Assembly: GCA_008921705.1 (NCBI GenBank)
Contig: VFFE01007039.1
Span: forward strand, 6,600-70,599
DNA length: 64,000 bases
From: Burhinus oedicnemus
Taxonomy: Eukaryota > Chordata > Aves > Charadriiformes > Burhinidae
Direction of reading: 5' to 3'
The stretch's first letter is position 1. Each line of letters begins with the position of its first letter. Under the pieces are notes generated by a model. It searched no databases. It saw only the letters and a list, made by a program, of their open reading frames with translations, and was not told the origin of the DNA. The translations under genes and the position numbers were made by a program. Shown here in pieces: positions 13,601 to 25,000 of the stretch.

Positions 13601-16427
13601 AAAGCATGTCTCATTCTCTGTCCTGATTCAATGGTAGACCTTAACTGTTAGGCTTGGAAATAAGATAAGAGAGGGAAAGTAAGGCAACACAAGTATTCAG
13701 AGTGAAAATGTAATTTTCTTAAGTTAGTTTGGTACCAAAATAATCTGAAGCAGTGGAGATACTTCACTTTGGAGCCTGCCTACTGGGCATGTAAAAACCA
13801 ACACGTTTTCTCCAGCTATGTTTTTAATTGTGGTCATACAAATCTTAAATAGGTATTTGCATAAGGAACTCCTGCAGCTCATAAAGCCCATTATAGACTA
13901 TTGAATAAATGGCAGAACTTTCAAAGATGATCCAAATAATGATTCCAGTCCCTAGATGGCGTGGTTATAGATTTTAGCTCATTAAATGCTCCGTGTGAGT
14001 ATTCTAAGATACATCTGAAAAATCCCATTAATAAATTTTATTAAACGGAGTTTTTAATTATTCCAGCATATTGAGGACTTTTCCATCTGATGTAGCCTCT
14101 CTCTGTTAGACATCTTTATGAACTTCTTTTGCAAAATGCTTCTCTTTCTCAAAATTTATTATTCAACTTGTGAATTTTCTATTAAATGCAAACAAGATGA
14201 GACCACAGCAATGGTAAGTGTGCTTCAATTTGTGAAACTGAATTCAGTAAATATTGTACAGACGTTCCAAAAAGAATAGCAATGCATTGCCTAAATAAAG
14301 CAGGCCAGATTTTTTAAAATGAGAGTGTTACATGACTGTTCAATTTTGTTATTCTGTTATTGTTACTCATATGTACATGAAGCAGCTATCTGCATATGCC
14401 AATACAGTGGTAGACACTAAACCAGCCATCTGTATATTCTATATTCTATTTACATAAGAAATACAGTAATTACCTATTTATTCTCTAGGAATATTTGCAT
14501 GGTTTTCCACATTCTTTTCTAAAATAATCCTGCATAAATTCAGCATGTAACTGGATGAGTGTTTTAGTATATACAGCCCAGAGTTTATAATTTAACATTT
14601 CCATTGAAATATCAATGCTAGCAGGATTTCTCCAATGAAGGACTGATCTCTCCAAGGACAGGTACTGCTCCAGTCACGGAGCCACTCAAGAATTAGGCAT
14701 AAGCTGTAGCGCTACCATGTGTTCCCCTTTCCAGCACCGGCAGCCTCAGGGTTTGGAGTACAGAAGAGGCCAACTGCACCTTCACACTTCATTCTCCAGG
14801 AAACTGAGTGAGATCACAGGAGGATGAAAGGATGAGATTAACTGGAGCTGCCCAGAATGTGCTGCGAAAGTCATTAAGCATAGAAAAGAAGTTGGCTGGC
14901 AAAACATGTGGACTCCTGAGTGAAACAGTCCACCTGGCCCAGTCTGTTGGACATGAAAGACTCCTGAAAGCTGCTGCCAGACTGTTTTCTAGCCTCTCTC
15001 AGTTGGAAAATGGCCAAAGCAAGGGGTTACAAGAGATGGCTCTGCCCATAAGACACTAAAAGTCACAGACCTGCACATTTTTTCCCTGTGACAGTTCCTG
15101 CAGCAGCAGGGAAGGGACCATTGATCTCTTCTCCAGCCAGGTAGCATTTTGAACACACCTGTGCGCCACAAGCAGCCAGCATACCACAGTTTGGGAACAC
15201 TTGGAGTTTCAACCAAGACTAAAAGGCAGACATTTGAGTCAATAACTGGTGCACTAACTCAATCATTTTCTATATTAGAAATGCTTTGGGGAGCTGAGCG
15301 GGAAGCTGGGTGAGGAAGGAAGTGCAGGTTTAGTGACAAGAGCCTGCCTTCCTCAACTACTGCTAGAAGCAGTGGCTAATGATCCCCATCATCTCTAATT
15401 CAAATGTTTTGCAATACTCACACGTGGGCATCTTTCACGTAAATCGCTGCAATACAGAGAGTACAGCATCATGGCTACAGATTTTTATCAAGTGTCTGCA
15501 AGTACATTTTGACACAAAATGAACACTGGCTTAATCTGTGTTTTTGTACAAAAAAACGTTAATGAAGGGATGTGACTGTGACAGTTTGCAGGGATGGGAG
15601 AGGTAGATGGGAATATGAGGTTAAGGTCCCCTTATTCTTGTGGGGCAAATACATTGGCTGGGATTTAGTTCTGGAGGAGGTGAGGTTATGTGAGAAAAGA
15701 GGGTGAGGGACACCTCCTCATGAACATGCAATAAAGGCAGGAGTCCTTGGGCCAATCACCCCACACGGTATCTGTGGCTGCTGCCATCTATGGATGCTAT
15801 GGGTACATTTGGCCACTGCTGGTTGCAGTAATTGAAGAAGTTAAGACTGAGGACTCCAGGCTTGACTTTACAAAGGTAGATGTTTCAACAACTCCCTAAG
15901 TAATTTCTTCACAGGGCTCAAAACAGAGGCAGGAGGAGGGGGAACAAAAAGCATTGGTAGACCACTTCAGAGCACAGCAAAAGCCAGGCATCACTTCCTC
16001 CACAGGTGATGATGACTCCTCCACAGCAGCAATACTTTGCTGCATGTGAAGAAATAGTTCATGGATTTAGCTGAGTTCCTTTGGTTCGGGGACAATCTAG
16101 ATAAAATGAGAACTATAACAACATTTGGTATAGTCACTCTATTGAGAAATTTTTAAGCACCAACTTTACTACTGAAGGCGTCATTCAGAAATTTTTTTCA
16201 CGGATTAATCTTACCGAGTTTCCAAATAGCTCACTGGGCCACACTGTTGTTAAAAAACTAATGTACTTGCTTCATGGAAGCTAAAACCACTTCATATCCT
16301 CAGCAAAAGAACACTAAGCAAGTCAGTGAGACACCCTGGAAGTGGAGCTTGAATTTTCTGCTCACAATCCTGTGCTCTAATAGATACAGGACATTTCTAC
16401 AGCCAGGAACACAATCTTTGGGACCCA
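10668..16427. other. Non-coding stretch, some segments resembling conserved regulatory DNA
   Basis: No gene recognised. Around 12480-12720 the sequence is dense in homeodomain-like TAAT cores and carries TCAAGGT and, about 60 bp on, CCTTGACCTT, an inverted pair resembling nuclear-receptor half sites. That could be a conserved non-coding element, but this is only a composition impression. A donor-like ATG|GTAAGTGTG near 14213 has no acceptor that I can pair with it. Confidence 0.45.
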
Positions 16428-16464
16428 TGGTTAAACATCTGGTTAAACATCATGGTTAAACATC
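16428..16464. repeat. 12-bp short tandem repeat, three copies
   Basis: TGGTTAAACATC occurs exactly at 16428-16439, 16440-16451 and 16453-16464, with a single A inserted before the third copy. It ends nine bases before the start of the CR1 copy at 16473, so it may be flanking sequence duplicated at or after insertion. Confidence 0.95.
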
Positions 16465-16472
16465 ATTTTATC

Positions 16473-17118
16473 CATGAGCCAGCAATGTGCCCTTGTCGCC
16501 AGGAAGGCCAATGGAATCCTGGGCTGCATAGGGAAGAGTGTGGCCAGTAGGTCGAGGGAGGTCATTCTCCCCCTCTACTCAGCACTGGTGAGGCCACAAC
16601 TGGAATACTGTGTCCAGTTCTGGGCTCCCCAGCTCAAGCGGGACAGGGAACTACCGGAGAGAGTCCAGCGTAGGGCAACAAAGATGACTGGGGGATTGGA
16701 GAATCTCCCTTATGAGGAAAGGCTGAGAGAGCTGGGACTCTTTAGCCTGGAGAAGAGAAGGCTGAGGGGAGACCTTATTCTTGCTTATAACTATCTAAAG
16801 GGTGGGTTGAAGGAGGATGGAGCCAGACTCTTTTCAGTGGTTCCCAGTGACAGGACAAGGGGCAACGGGCACAAGTTGGAACATTGGAAGTTCCATTCAA
16901 ACATAAGAAAAAACTTCTTTATGGTGAAGGTGACAGAGCACTGGAACAGGCTGCCCAGGGGGGTTGTGGAGTCCCCTTCTCTGGAGATTTTCAAGACCCA
17001 CCTGGATGCAGTCCTGAGTAATGTGCTCTCGGCATTCCTGCTTTAGCAGGGGAGTTGGACTAGATGATGTCTAGAGGTCCCTTCCGACTCTGAAAATTCC
17101 GTGATTCCGTGATCTGCA
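16473..17118 (+). mobile_element. CR1 LINE, 5'-truncated, plus strand
   Basis: This is the 3' part of a CR1 retrotransposon. Frame 16474-17046 stays open for 190 codons and encodes the region downstream of the reverse transcriptase catalytic core, with typical CR1 strings such as [27 protein letters not shown] and [12 protein letters not shown]. The catalytic FADD and GVPQGS motifs are absent because of 5' truncation, the usual outcome of CR1 target-primed reverse transcription. The 3' end reads ATTCCGTGATTCCGTGAT, the tandem 8-bp terminal repeat of bird CR1. The long intact frame suggests a fairly young copy. It cannot move by itself. Confidence 0.96.
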
Positions 17119-18551
17119 AATTCTATACTGACACCAGTGCGAAGATTAGTTAGGCAACACTAGTGTTGAAAAGTACCTGCAGCTAGTCAGCCACATCTTG
17201 CTTTAACACCTCTGGCTAAAAGAGAAAATAGCATTTATACACAAAAAGTCAGGATTACAGAAATGGAATTTTCTTCAGTGCAATCAGTGCCAGAGCACGC
17301 AGACAAATAAAAACCCCAAAATATAATTTAATAAAAAAAATCAATGCCAACAAAGGCATTAAACTCTAAGGAAATGTAGGCTGGGGTTTCTGAAAGATGC
17401 TGCATGCTTCTGCGAGTTCCCTAAACCATATCTATCCTGGAGGCAAAAACCTGAAACCATTAAAAATATATGAAAACGAAAACAATGCCTGGAGGGCTTC
17501 CCAAACACCTATGCCCTCCATAGTGTCCTCATTGCATCTCCTCAACTGACAAAACCTGAACCTTCACCAGTTCTCCTGGGAACTTCCAAGTTCTCTGCTT
17601 AGGCTCTGGCACGGGTTACAATGCCCTAGACGTCAACAGGGCTTACCCGTGTGGGTCTGACAGGGCTCAGTACTTCTGTTTCTTCCCTCTGTTCTTGTAA
17701 CAAAGAGCAAGCACCACAGCATTGTCTGTCTGAATTGTAGGAACAGGACAAAACTTCAAAGAAAAACAGTTTTAAAGCTATAAATGGTGTCTCTACACAA
17801 CTCTTCTACCTCTTCCCTATGAAAAGAGTTCAGGAGGTTCAGGCTCCTCAGACCTTTCCGTAAGGTTTTTACATGAGGAAATAGCTTCTTAGCAACTCCT
17901 TTGCCCTGATCTGAAAGACATTTTAAATTCTTTATAGTCCTTCTGCTTTCCAGTAAAAACAAAACAAGCTGTTTAACTTCATTGCAGCCTGACAGTTAAT
18001 AGCTCCTGTATTGTCTCTTAATCACACTGAAATGTCTGCTGAAGGATGTATCATTGTTTTAACTTCCTGCTAGCTTTTTTCTTACACAGCCTGCCATTAA
18101 ACTAAATTAACTGTATTCATATTGTAACCATAATTTACAGCTTTTTAAAGAGACATGACACAGATCTTTAAAATCATAAGTGGCCCACAAAGAAGGTGAA
18201 TGAAAGAAGGGTTATTCCAGGTCTTTCAAAAAAAGAACGAGGAGGGCACCAGTGGAAAAGGCGGATAAGAGTTTCAAAGGCAAGAGGAGGGGATGCTACT
18301 TCACACAGTGTGTTGAGACAGTTGCTGCACCCTCCTTGATGCAGAATGTTAAAATTTACCTGGCTCAGAAAAATCAGGAAAATTAATGGAATAGAATTTA
18401 CACAAATACCTGCTTTGGCTGAGAAAGTCCTTGAACCCCAAGTCGCTGTAGAAAATATTGCTGGGAAAATATCGTTGTGAAATATTGATGCATACGTGCC
18501 CTGCTTATACACTTTTCTCTCAGCGCTCAGTAGTGCCCACCCCTCCCGTCA
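17119..18551. other. Non-coding stretch, nothing recognised
   Basis: AT-rich sequence without supported exons or named repeats. The segment 18180-18460 is purine-rich on the plus strand and holds a 112-codon minus-strand open frame. It has no recognisable domain, and I treat it as chance. Confidence 0.5.
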
Positions 18552-18729
18552 CCCAGTCCTGTTCCCTGGGGCATTGCATTGCTGGGTCAAGGCACAGAGT
18601 AAGCTTCAAGTCCACCTCCCACTTCCCAAACTCATTTAACATCATGTCCTCATATTGAAGATACGTGTGGCATAAAATTGGCAAGAATGGATACTACACT
18701 TGATTTTAGCTAAAAGGCCAAGGAGTGAT
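18552..18729 (-). pseudogene. U2 snRNA pseudogene, near full length
   Basis: On the minus strand the sequence starts ATCACTCCTTGGCCTTTTAG at 18729. It then runs through ATCAAGTGTAGTATC, identical to the U2 segment that holds the branch-point recognition sequence. Downstream blocks keep the U2 order: GAGGACA, TTAAATG, GAAGCTTACTC, then a degenerate version of the 3' stem ending near AACAGGACTGGG. The length is about 178 nt against roughly 188-191 for functional U2. The Sm-site region (ATTTTTG in U2) has become AGTTTGG, and many stem bases are changed, so it should not make a working snRNA. No snRNA promoter was seen upstream. The U2 comparison is from memory. Confidence 0.85.
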
Positions 18730-20750
18730 GCGGAGACAAGAGAGCAAGTTACTGTAAGCCAGCATGGCAGTTCCTACGGTTTCATTATGGTGCTAATCCA
18801 TGCCCTGTCTGTATCTCCGTGGAGAAAAGCAAGGACTTCACAACACAAACAAGCCATCATTCTATACTAACATTATCACCAGTGAGATATGAATGAGTAG
18901 AAGAAAAATGCGTCTTCATTTTTTCCCCCACATTTTAAAGTGTGTAAGATTGTATTTTATGTTTCGATAATTCCTTTCTTGATTTGCTAAATTTTGTTGC
19001 TGTCCTAACTACTAATCTGTTTTGCTTCTTTTCCTTATTTTTCCTCAGTTCTACAACGTTGCAACACACCCTCTCATTCCCTCAGTGAATCTCTCTTGAT
19101 TGCTATACACACAGCTTTCCCAGCGCTTCTTCAATCTTAGACTATCCTCAGATCAAAATATGAACACATTGAGCCCTTTGACATCTGCATGAGATTTGTA
19201 TTGTATCCATCTGATTTTCTAAGACGTTTTAATCAGAGAAAAATAAGTGCGCCATCCAAAGGCTGTGATATTTCTGGAGGAAAAGAAAAGCAGGCCTTAA
19301 ACTGCTTGTCCTATGCTCTATCTATAACACATTGCTGCATCCTTCAAATTTGAACCCACAGAGAAATCCTTCTGTTATTTTTAGTCTGAAGGCAGTTTCC
19401 TTCATCTTTATTGAATAATGCTAAATCCAGCCATTCTAGGTTCCTGAACAAAGTGAAGTGGCTCAACCAGCACATCATGTCCTTTTTGGAAAAAGGAGTA
19501 ACTGCTTGGTGAAATACTATACATGCCCTAACACCATGGGTCAAAGTGATAAAATGCAGGAACTCTTTCATTCGCATACTCACAAATGCTCCTATATTCT
19601 AGGCTGAAACAAATGGTCAGCAAAGACGAGATGCAGGAGAGATCTGAGGCATCAGATTTCTCAACATCAATGATGTTGTGAGCCACAGGCAGCTGAACTT
19701 GCAACCTCCATACACTGCAATCTGCCTTGTGGAAATTTAGCTCCATTCTCTGTTAAACTTGTGATGCCAAAAATGTATCAATAATATTAGTTCACTTCAT
19801 CTTTTTGGTATCAGGCAGTACACAGGGCACCAACTTTGTACCAGATTTGCCTGTAAATATCCCCTTGACATTCCTTTTTTGAGATTTTTCTCTACCAGAC
19901 TGAGTCGGAACAATCTGCAGATGGTGGTTACCTTTAGATAAATCCTGACAGGTACCAGATATCTCCAGTCACTGTGCCATTTTCATTAAATGAGAGAAGA
20001 CAAACATCCTATTTAAAAGAAAAGTAATAACCTTTGAGAAAAAGGGGAGGGCTTGATGGGATGATACCATACTATAAGCTTTTGTTGTGGGCAAACAGAA
20101 TCCTATAGTTCAAAGTAACTATCTCATCAAGTTCCACCTCATTAGGATTGAAACAAGACTTCATAATGAACAACAGACTAATAATTCACCAATGAGAACT
20201 TGGTTTTAGTTCAGCTTGCTATATTTTTTTGTAATATATTTGTTGGTTTCAGCTCATCACCCCCACTTTCACCGGACAAGATACACACCTCTTCATCTTC
20301 TATTCATAAGCCTATGGGTGAGTTAGTAAATTAGATTGAATTTCCTTTCCCAGTGCCAGAGGGGCACTGGGAAATTTGCATGAACTCCCTTCCCAGGACG
20401 TGGCGCGTGGAGAAAAGGGAGAAGCAGGAATTGTCAGAGCAAGTTCAGTTTTGCCTCCTGGACCTTCTGCATTTTTGTGGAGGAGGGCAGAATGTATCAA
20501 CACACCCTCTCTTCCACTCCAAAAAGATAGCGCTATGACGATAAGTGGGAGATCACTTCATAAATTAAAAGTGGCTACAAAATATTTTGGGACACTAAGT
20601 ACTATCTGCAGCAGGACAACTCTGTTGTAGATGGAAAATGACAGAGTAGGGATTATGGAGACATTAGTCATGCTATCACTCAGAGGATTAAATTTTCTTA
20701 GCTTTCTCCCCACTGTGATTTTTATTTTTACCCCTGCACCTGTCCTCTAG
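18730..20750. other. Non-coding stretch, nothing recognised
   Basis: AT-rich sequence with scattered short frames. The last 50 bases form an unusually strong polypyrimidine tract leading into the splice-acceptor candidate at 20751. Otherwise I see nothing. Confidence 0.5.
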
Positions 20751-21062
20751 ATATTAGAAAACCTGAACATGAAAGAGAAGAACCTTTTTGACATTAAAGC
20801 TGAAATCCTCCTGTTTTGTCATGCATTCAAATGGGAATCAGACCAATTGAATCCTGACCTACTTATCAGACTGCAACTCCTGCTGGGAAGTATCAATAAA
20901 AAGGCCCACTGGGAGGTTATTCAGACTGGTCACGGTTATTACAGGAATTGTGAAAGAAAGGGTAGCTATCCTAGGAAAAATTCATTTTTGTATAGTCTTA
21001 CTTTTAAGTATTTACCTATCCAAAGTGTGAAAACTTTTCTTTCCAGTTTTCCTATAGAATAA
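20751..21062 (+). CDS. Candidate terminal coding exon, unknown protein
   Basis: A long pyrimidine tract (TTTTTATTTTTACCCCTGCA, then CCTGTCCTCTAG) ends exactly where an open frame begins at 20751. The frame runs 103 codons from the splice site to a stop at 21060-21062. An AATAAA lies at 21087-21092, 24 bases past the stop, so the interval could be the last exon of a plus-strand gene. The first half looks like ordinary soluble protein (ENLNMKEKNLFDIKAEILLF, then LNPDLLIRLQLLLGSINKK, likely helical). I recognise no domain. No upstream exon of matching phase was identified in the window, and a chance frame beside a fortuitous acceptor remains possible. Confidence 0.28.
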   Translation: MLENLNMKEKNLFDIKAEILLFCHAFKWESDQLNPDLLIRLQLLLGSINKKAHWEVIQTGHGYYRNCERKGSYPRKNSFLYSLTFKYLPIQSVKTFLSSFPIE

Positions 21063-21828
21063 CCTTCCAGGTCGACTTCCAGTGGCAATAAATAAGTCTG
21101 CTTCATTAATCAGACTAGAGCACTTAATGGATCACTTAACAGAAACTGTTTCTTTGAGGGTGGCCATGGGTCTTCACCGTCAGTAAACACAAAATGGTTG
21201 AAGGTCTGCATAGTATCCTGATGTTTACTGTAGGCCTTAGATTAAGTAAAGTGATTACAGGCCTTTTTAAAAAATATTTTTAGCCCACATAAGGTAAAGT
21301 AAAATAATCTCAATGGAGCTTTCACTAAAAACTTGTAAGATAAAAACTTCGCAGCTTCAATCCAGCACAGATGCAGTGGGTAGCAAAGCAGGCGGCTCCA
21401 CAGTTGCTCCTCAGCATGCATGCTTCTACCCAGCCTCTTCCCACAGGAGGCACAGGGAAGGAGTTTTCAACCTCCCTGCAAAGGGCTGAGCACCTGGCCC
21501 GTTTCTGCCTTTTTAAAATGAGCCCCAACTGAGAAGTCTCTGTCCTACATTACATTTTTGGCGATTTCTTCAGGGTGAGGCAAGTTGTTCCTCCCTGCAG
21601 GCCTCTAATCCCTCCCTGTGCTGACTTAATATGAAGTATAAACACTTCACCAGAGAGGCCCATGATGACTTGCACGTGAAGGTCACGCTACCTTCTGCCA
21701 TCCTTTCCGTCTCCCACTTTTCCTATGAGTCTGTGTATCCTTTTGAATCTGAGGTCATCTCTATGGTGGTGCCAACTATTATTACAAATGCAAACTGTTT
21801 TAAATGTGTGTCTGCATACAGACCTATG

Positions 21829-21859
<31 letters not shown>

Positions 21860-22026
21860 TCTGAAAACAAAACATAAATTAAAACTACAGTCTCTTCATT
21901 TTAACAAAGAGCCAGATTCAGGCAGTTGAACACGCTGAGGGATCAAAAGAAAAAAAGAAAGGAATAAATCTCTCTCCACTTTTGAAACCTAGCCCAAGGG
22001 CAGCAATCTCTGACTTAAATTCTCTG
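21063..22026. other. Non-coding stretch with a (TA)n microsatellite
   Basis: Apart from an AATAAA at 21087-21092, the only clear feature is a (TA)n run of about 12 units at 21835-21859. The rest is AT-rich and unremarkable. Confidence 0.6.
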
Positions 22027-22096
22027 GTCTGTGTTATGTAGAAGGTCAAACTACATGGCTGTAATGGTCCCTCTTGGCCTTAAATACCTATGAAAA
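22027..22096 (+). mobile_element. Old CR1-type 3' tail fragment
   Basis: The segment GAAGGTCAAACTACATGGCT followed by GTAATGGTCCCTCTTGGCCT, then TTAAATACCTATGA, matches the conserved 3' end of ancient reptile/bird CR1-like LINEs (AGGTCAGACTAGATGATC, then AATGGTCCCTTCTGGCC, recalled from memory). Divergence is high and only about 70 bp remain, so this is an old remnant with no coding part. Confidence 0.65.
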
Positions 22097-25000
22097 AATA
22101 TGGCACAGCTTTGCCTTCGCAGTAGATAGTAGGACATTTGCTTTACCCCTTGTGTTGGGAACCTGTGCCTGAAATCTGCCAGAGCAACACATATTTTTAG
22201 TAGTAATTTTAGATTAAAAATATTAAGCACAGCAGGCAAGAAATTCACAGAATCATTCAGTGTTGTTTTTAAAGCCCTTGTCTATGATCTCATCGTTGCC
22301 ACTAAAGCTGATGCTGTTTCCATGGCATTTCTGATTAACCAGTGACCCAGCTTCTAAACTGTTTAATTTTTTATTAATATAAATTGAAATATATTTGTGA
22401 TTTAAACCCTTTTCACCCATTTATGATAACTAGAGCTTATTTAGAAGAAGTATCCTTCAGTTTATTAGCTGAGGGCACTGTACATGGCTCTAAGGCACAA
22501 AACAGCTTCCACAGCAGGAAGCCCATTCTTCGTTCTTTGTACAACACAGGTGATGTCCTACACATCCCAAGTTCTCTGTGTCCTACGAGACACATCTTGT
22601 GTCGGCAAAACAGGCTCAACTGACAATGTCCCAATAGCATCTAATGATATTTATTTTACCTTATAATTAAAATGGTTATTTTATGTTCTGTCCACAGGGT
22701 TGTGGGATCTAGAAACAAGGAAGGTTTTGACAGAAAATCCAAATCCAGTGTATTTTCTTCCAACAGGGCTCTGGTGGCATGAAACAGCACTACTGGCTTG
22801 TGATTTGGCATAACGATTTCTTGATTTTGATTGATTTTAAATCCACATTACATAAAGATTTATCAGCATTTTATCAAAGATTTATAAATTTGCACCTAAT
22901 TTTAAACATCCTGCTCCACTGCACTCTGCCCCAGAGGCACGAGCATACCACATAAAGGTAGAATGAGTCAAATAGCAAGAGAAAATACCACAAGACCATA
23001 CATAAACGACAAATATAAAAGATTTTTGTGCTCAGGGAAAAGGGGAGAAGTAGAAGTGATAAGACCTGCACAGGGGCCAATAGTTTAAAACATTTCTGCC
23101 TTTCCTTTGGATTTTTAGAAGTGGGAAACAATATCCAAAGCAGGCAGGCATGGGCTGTGTTGTTTGAGCAACACTATTTAAATGCTATCACTCTTTCAAG
23201 TAACATGTTGCAGCACAAAGTATTGGAAGGCATTCCAGTAGTATAGTATCATCTTGAAAAAGATACTCGAACATATATTTTGCTTGGAACTTGGAAGGTA
23301 ACATGAGTGGCTATTAACATATTCACTCTCAGGTCAAAATTCTTTCAGGGAGGGGATACGCCACTTTGAGCATCTAATAATGACGTCTTTGCATGAGCTT
23401 TACTTTTTGGTTATATATATCTCCTCACTGTTCGTTGTGAAATAAAGCTGATGATCAGGGCAGATCTTAAAGTGATTTAACACTTCATCTAGCGGTATTG
23501 CCAGCTCCTGGCATTCAAATATCATGAGTCAGTCTCTCTAAAATCATAAGATTTTATTAAATGTAAAAGGTAATTACATTGTGGGTTTGTATTTTTTTTG
23601 TTAATTCACTTTAAAAGAAAGGAAAGAACTCTTATGTAGACACTTCGGCAGTCTTTCCAAGTATTTCTTGGCAACCACAAGGCAAAGAAATGTGCTTCAA
23701 GAAAATGCAAGCTAAGATCCTCATACATTTAGGTGATAGGTACTAGGACTTGGTGAAAAAGATTCTGAAGTCATCCAAGCTTGCAAGGAAATATGATGCA
23801 GTTACAGAAGGGAATAACTACAAAACTCAGCTTCTCTAACACCCCTTGTCTAGCAAAGAATTCAATTTCTTCTTCTCTTATCCTGGCTAAGCAACCCCCA
23901 AACTCATCCCACAGGTTATGGCACTTCTGACTCCATACAAACACCCACAATGCTGAAATTCAAGCAAATGGAGATGTCCCTGACTTGCTGTTCAGAAAGC
24001 TCACTCGCTTTATTAAAACAAATTTTGTAAAAATTTCTGGGAATTAGGAATAAAACCACAAGTGCCCAAAACAAATCCAACAGAACTGCAGTGGCAATGC
24101 CAGCCCAAGCTTCTCTGATCACCATGAAGTATAACCTTTTTTTTGAGCAAAATGATTGGAGTCACAAACACAGGTATGCTAAAACAGCCACTTAGACTGA
24201 ACAGAGCAAGTAAAGAGCCTGTCAGTCTTGCAGCCCAGAGATGAGGACAATGCAGTACATTAAAAATGACCACTCAGCACTAGGCTAATCAATGACACTT
24301 CTAAACTGCTTATTGAGGATGCCACAGCAGCCTTCCAAAATGGAAAGTGCAGCACATTGGTGCACAGAGAGCATCTCCTTTTTTTTTTTTTTTTAAATTT
24401 TTTTAAAAAGACTTACTGAATTTTCTTAAGAGCCCTTGCTGAAATACTCCATTTTTTTCCTACTTCTATTTATTTTAACCAAGTTTCAGTAGTTGAAAAG
24501 ACAGGATAAAAAGAAAAATTAACTGCTAACAGATAGGAGCAATTATAGACTGCAGTTTTGCTTTCTTCTTTTATCGTGGTGGCTGGTAGGTTACTTTTTA
24601 CCTGTAAGCCTGATTGACTTAGAGGCCAGCAAACAGGCTGTTCTCAGGCTGACACTGGGGTTTTGGGTTTTTTTTAGAAAACTGCACAGTGCAGGTGGGA
24701 CTTCCCCCCTCACAGATTTGTTCCACAGTCCACCAAGAGTAACTGGTTGTTGGTGCAGAATTTTTCAATACCTCTAGCAGACGCTGTGCCTGTGAGCAGG
24801 ACTTACACACTAGTCCTCCTGGGCACGAAGAGGTAGGGTGTGCAAATTCATTTTGAAGACTGTAATGGCATCAGCATGTTAAGAATAATTTTTTATAGGG
24901 GAAATAGGAAATAGGGGAGGAAGTAAGGCTACCCTTTCTTCCTCAGGTAATGGAAGGATCTGGATAACACCATGCTGAGACTCAGAGGAACAAGTCATGG

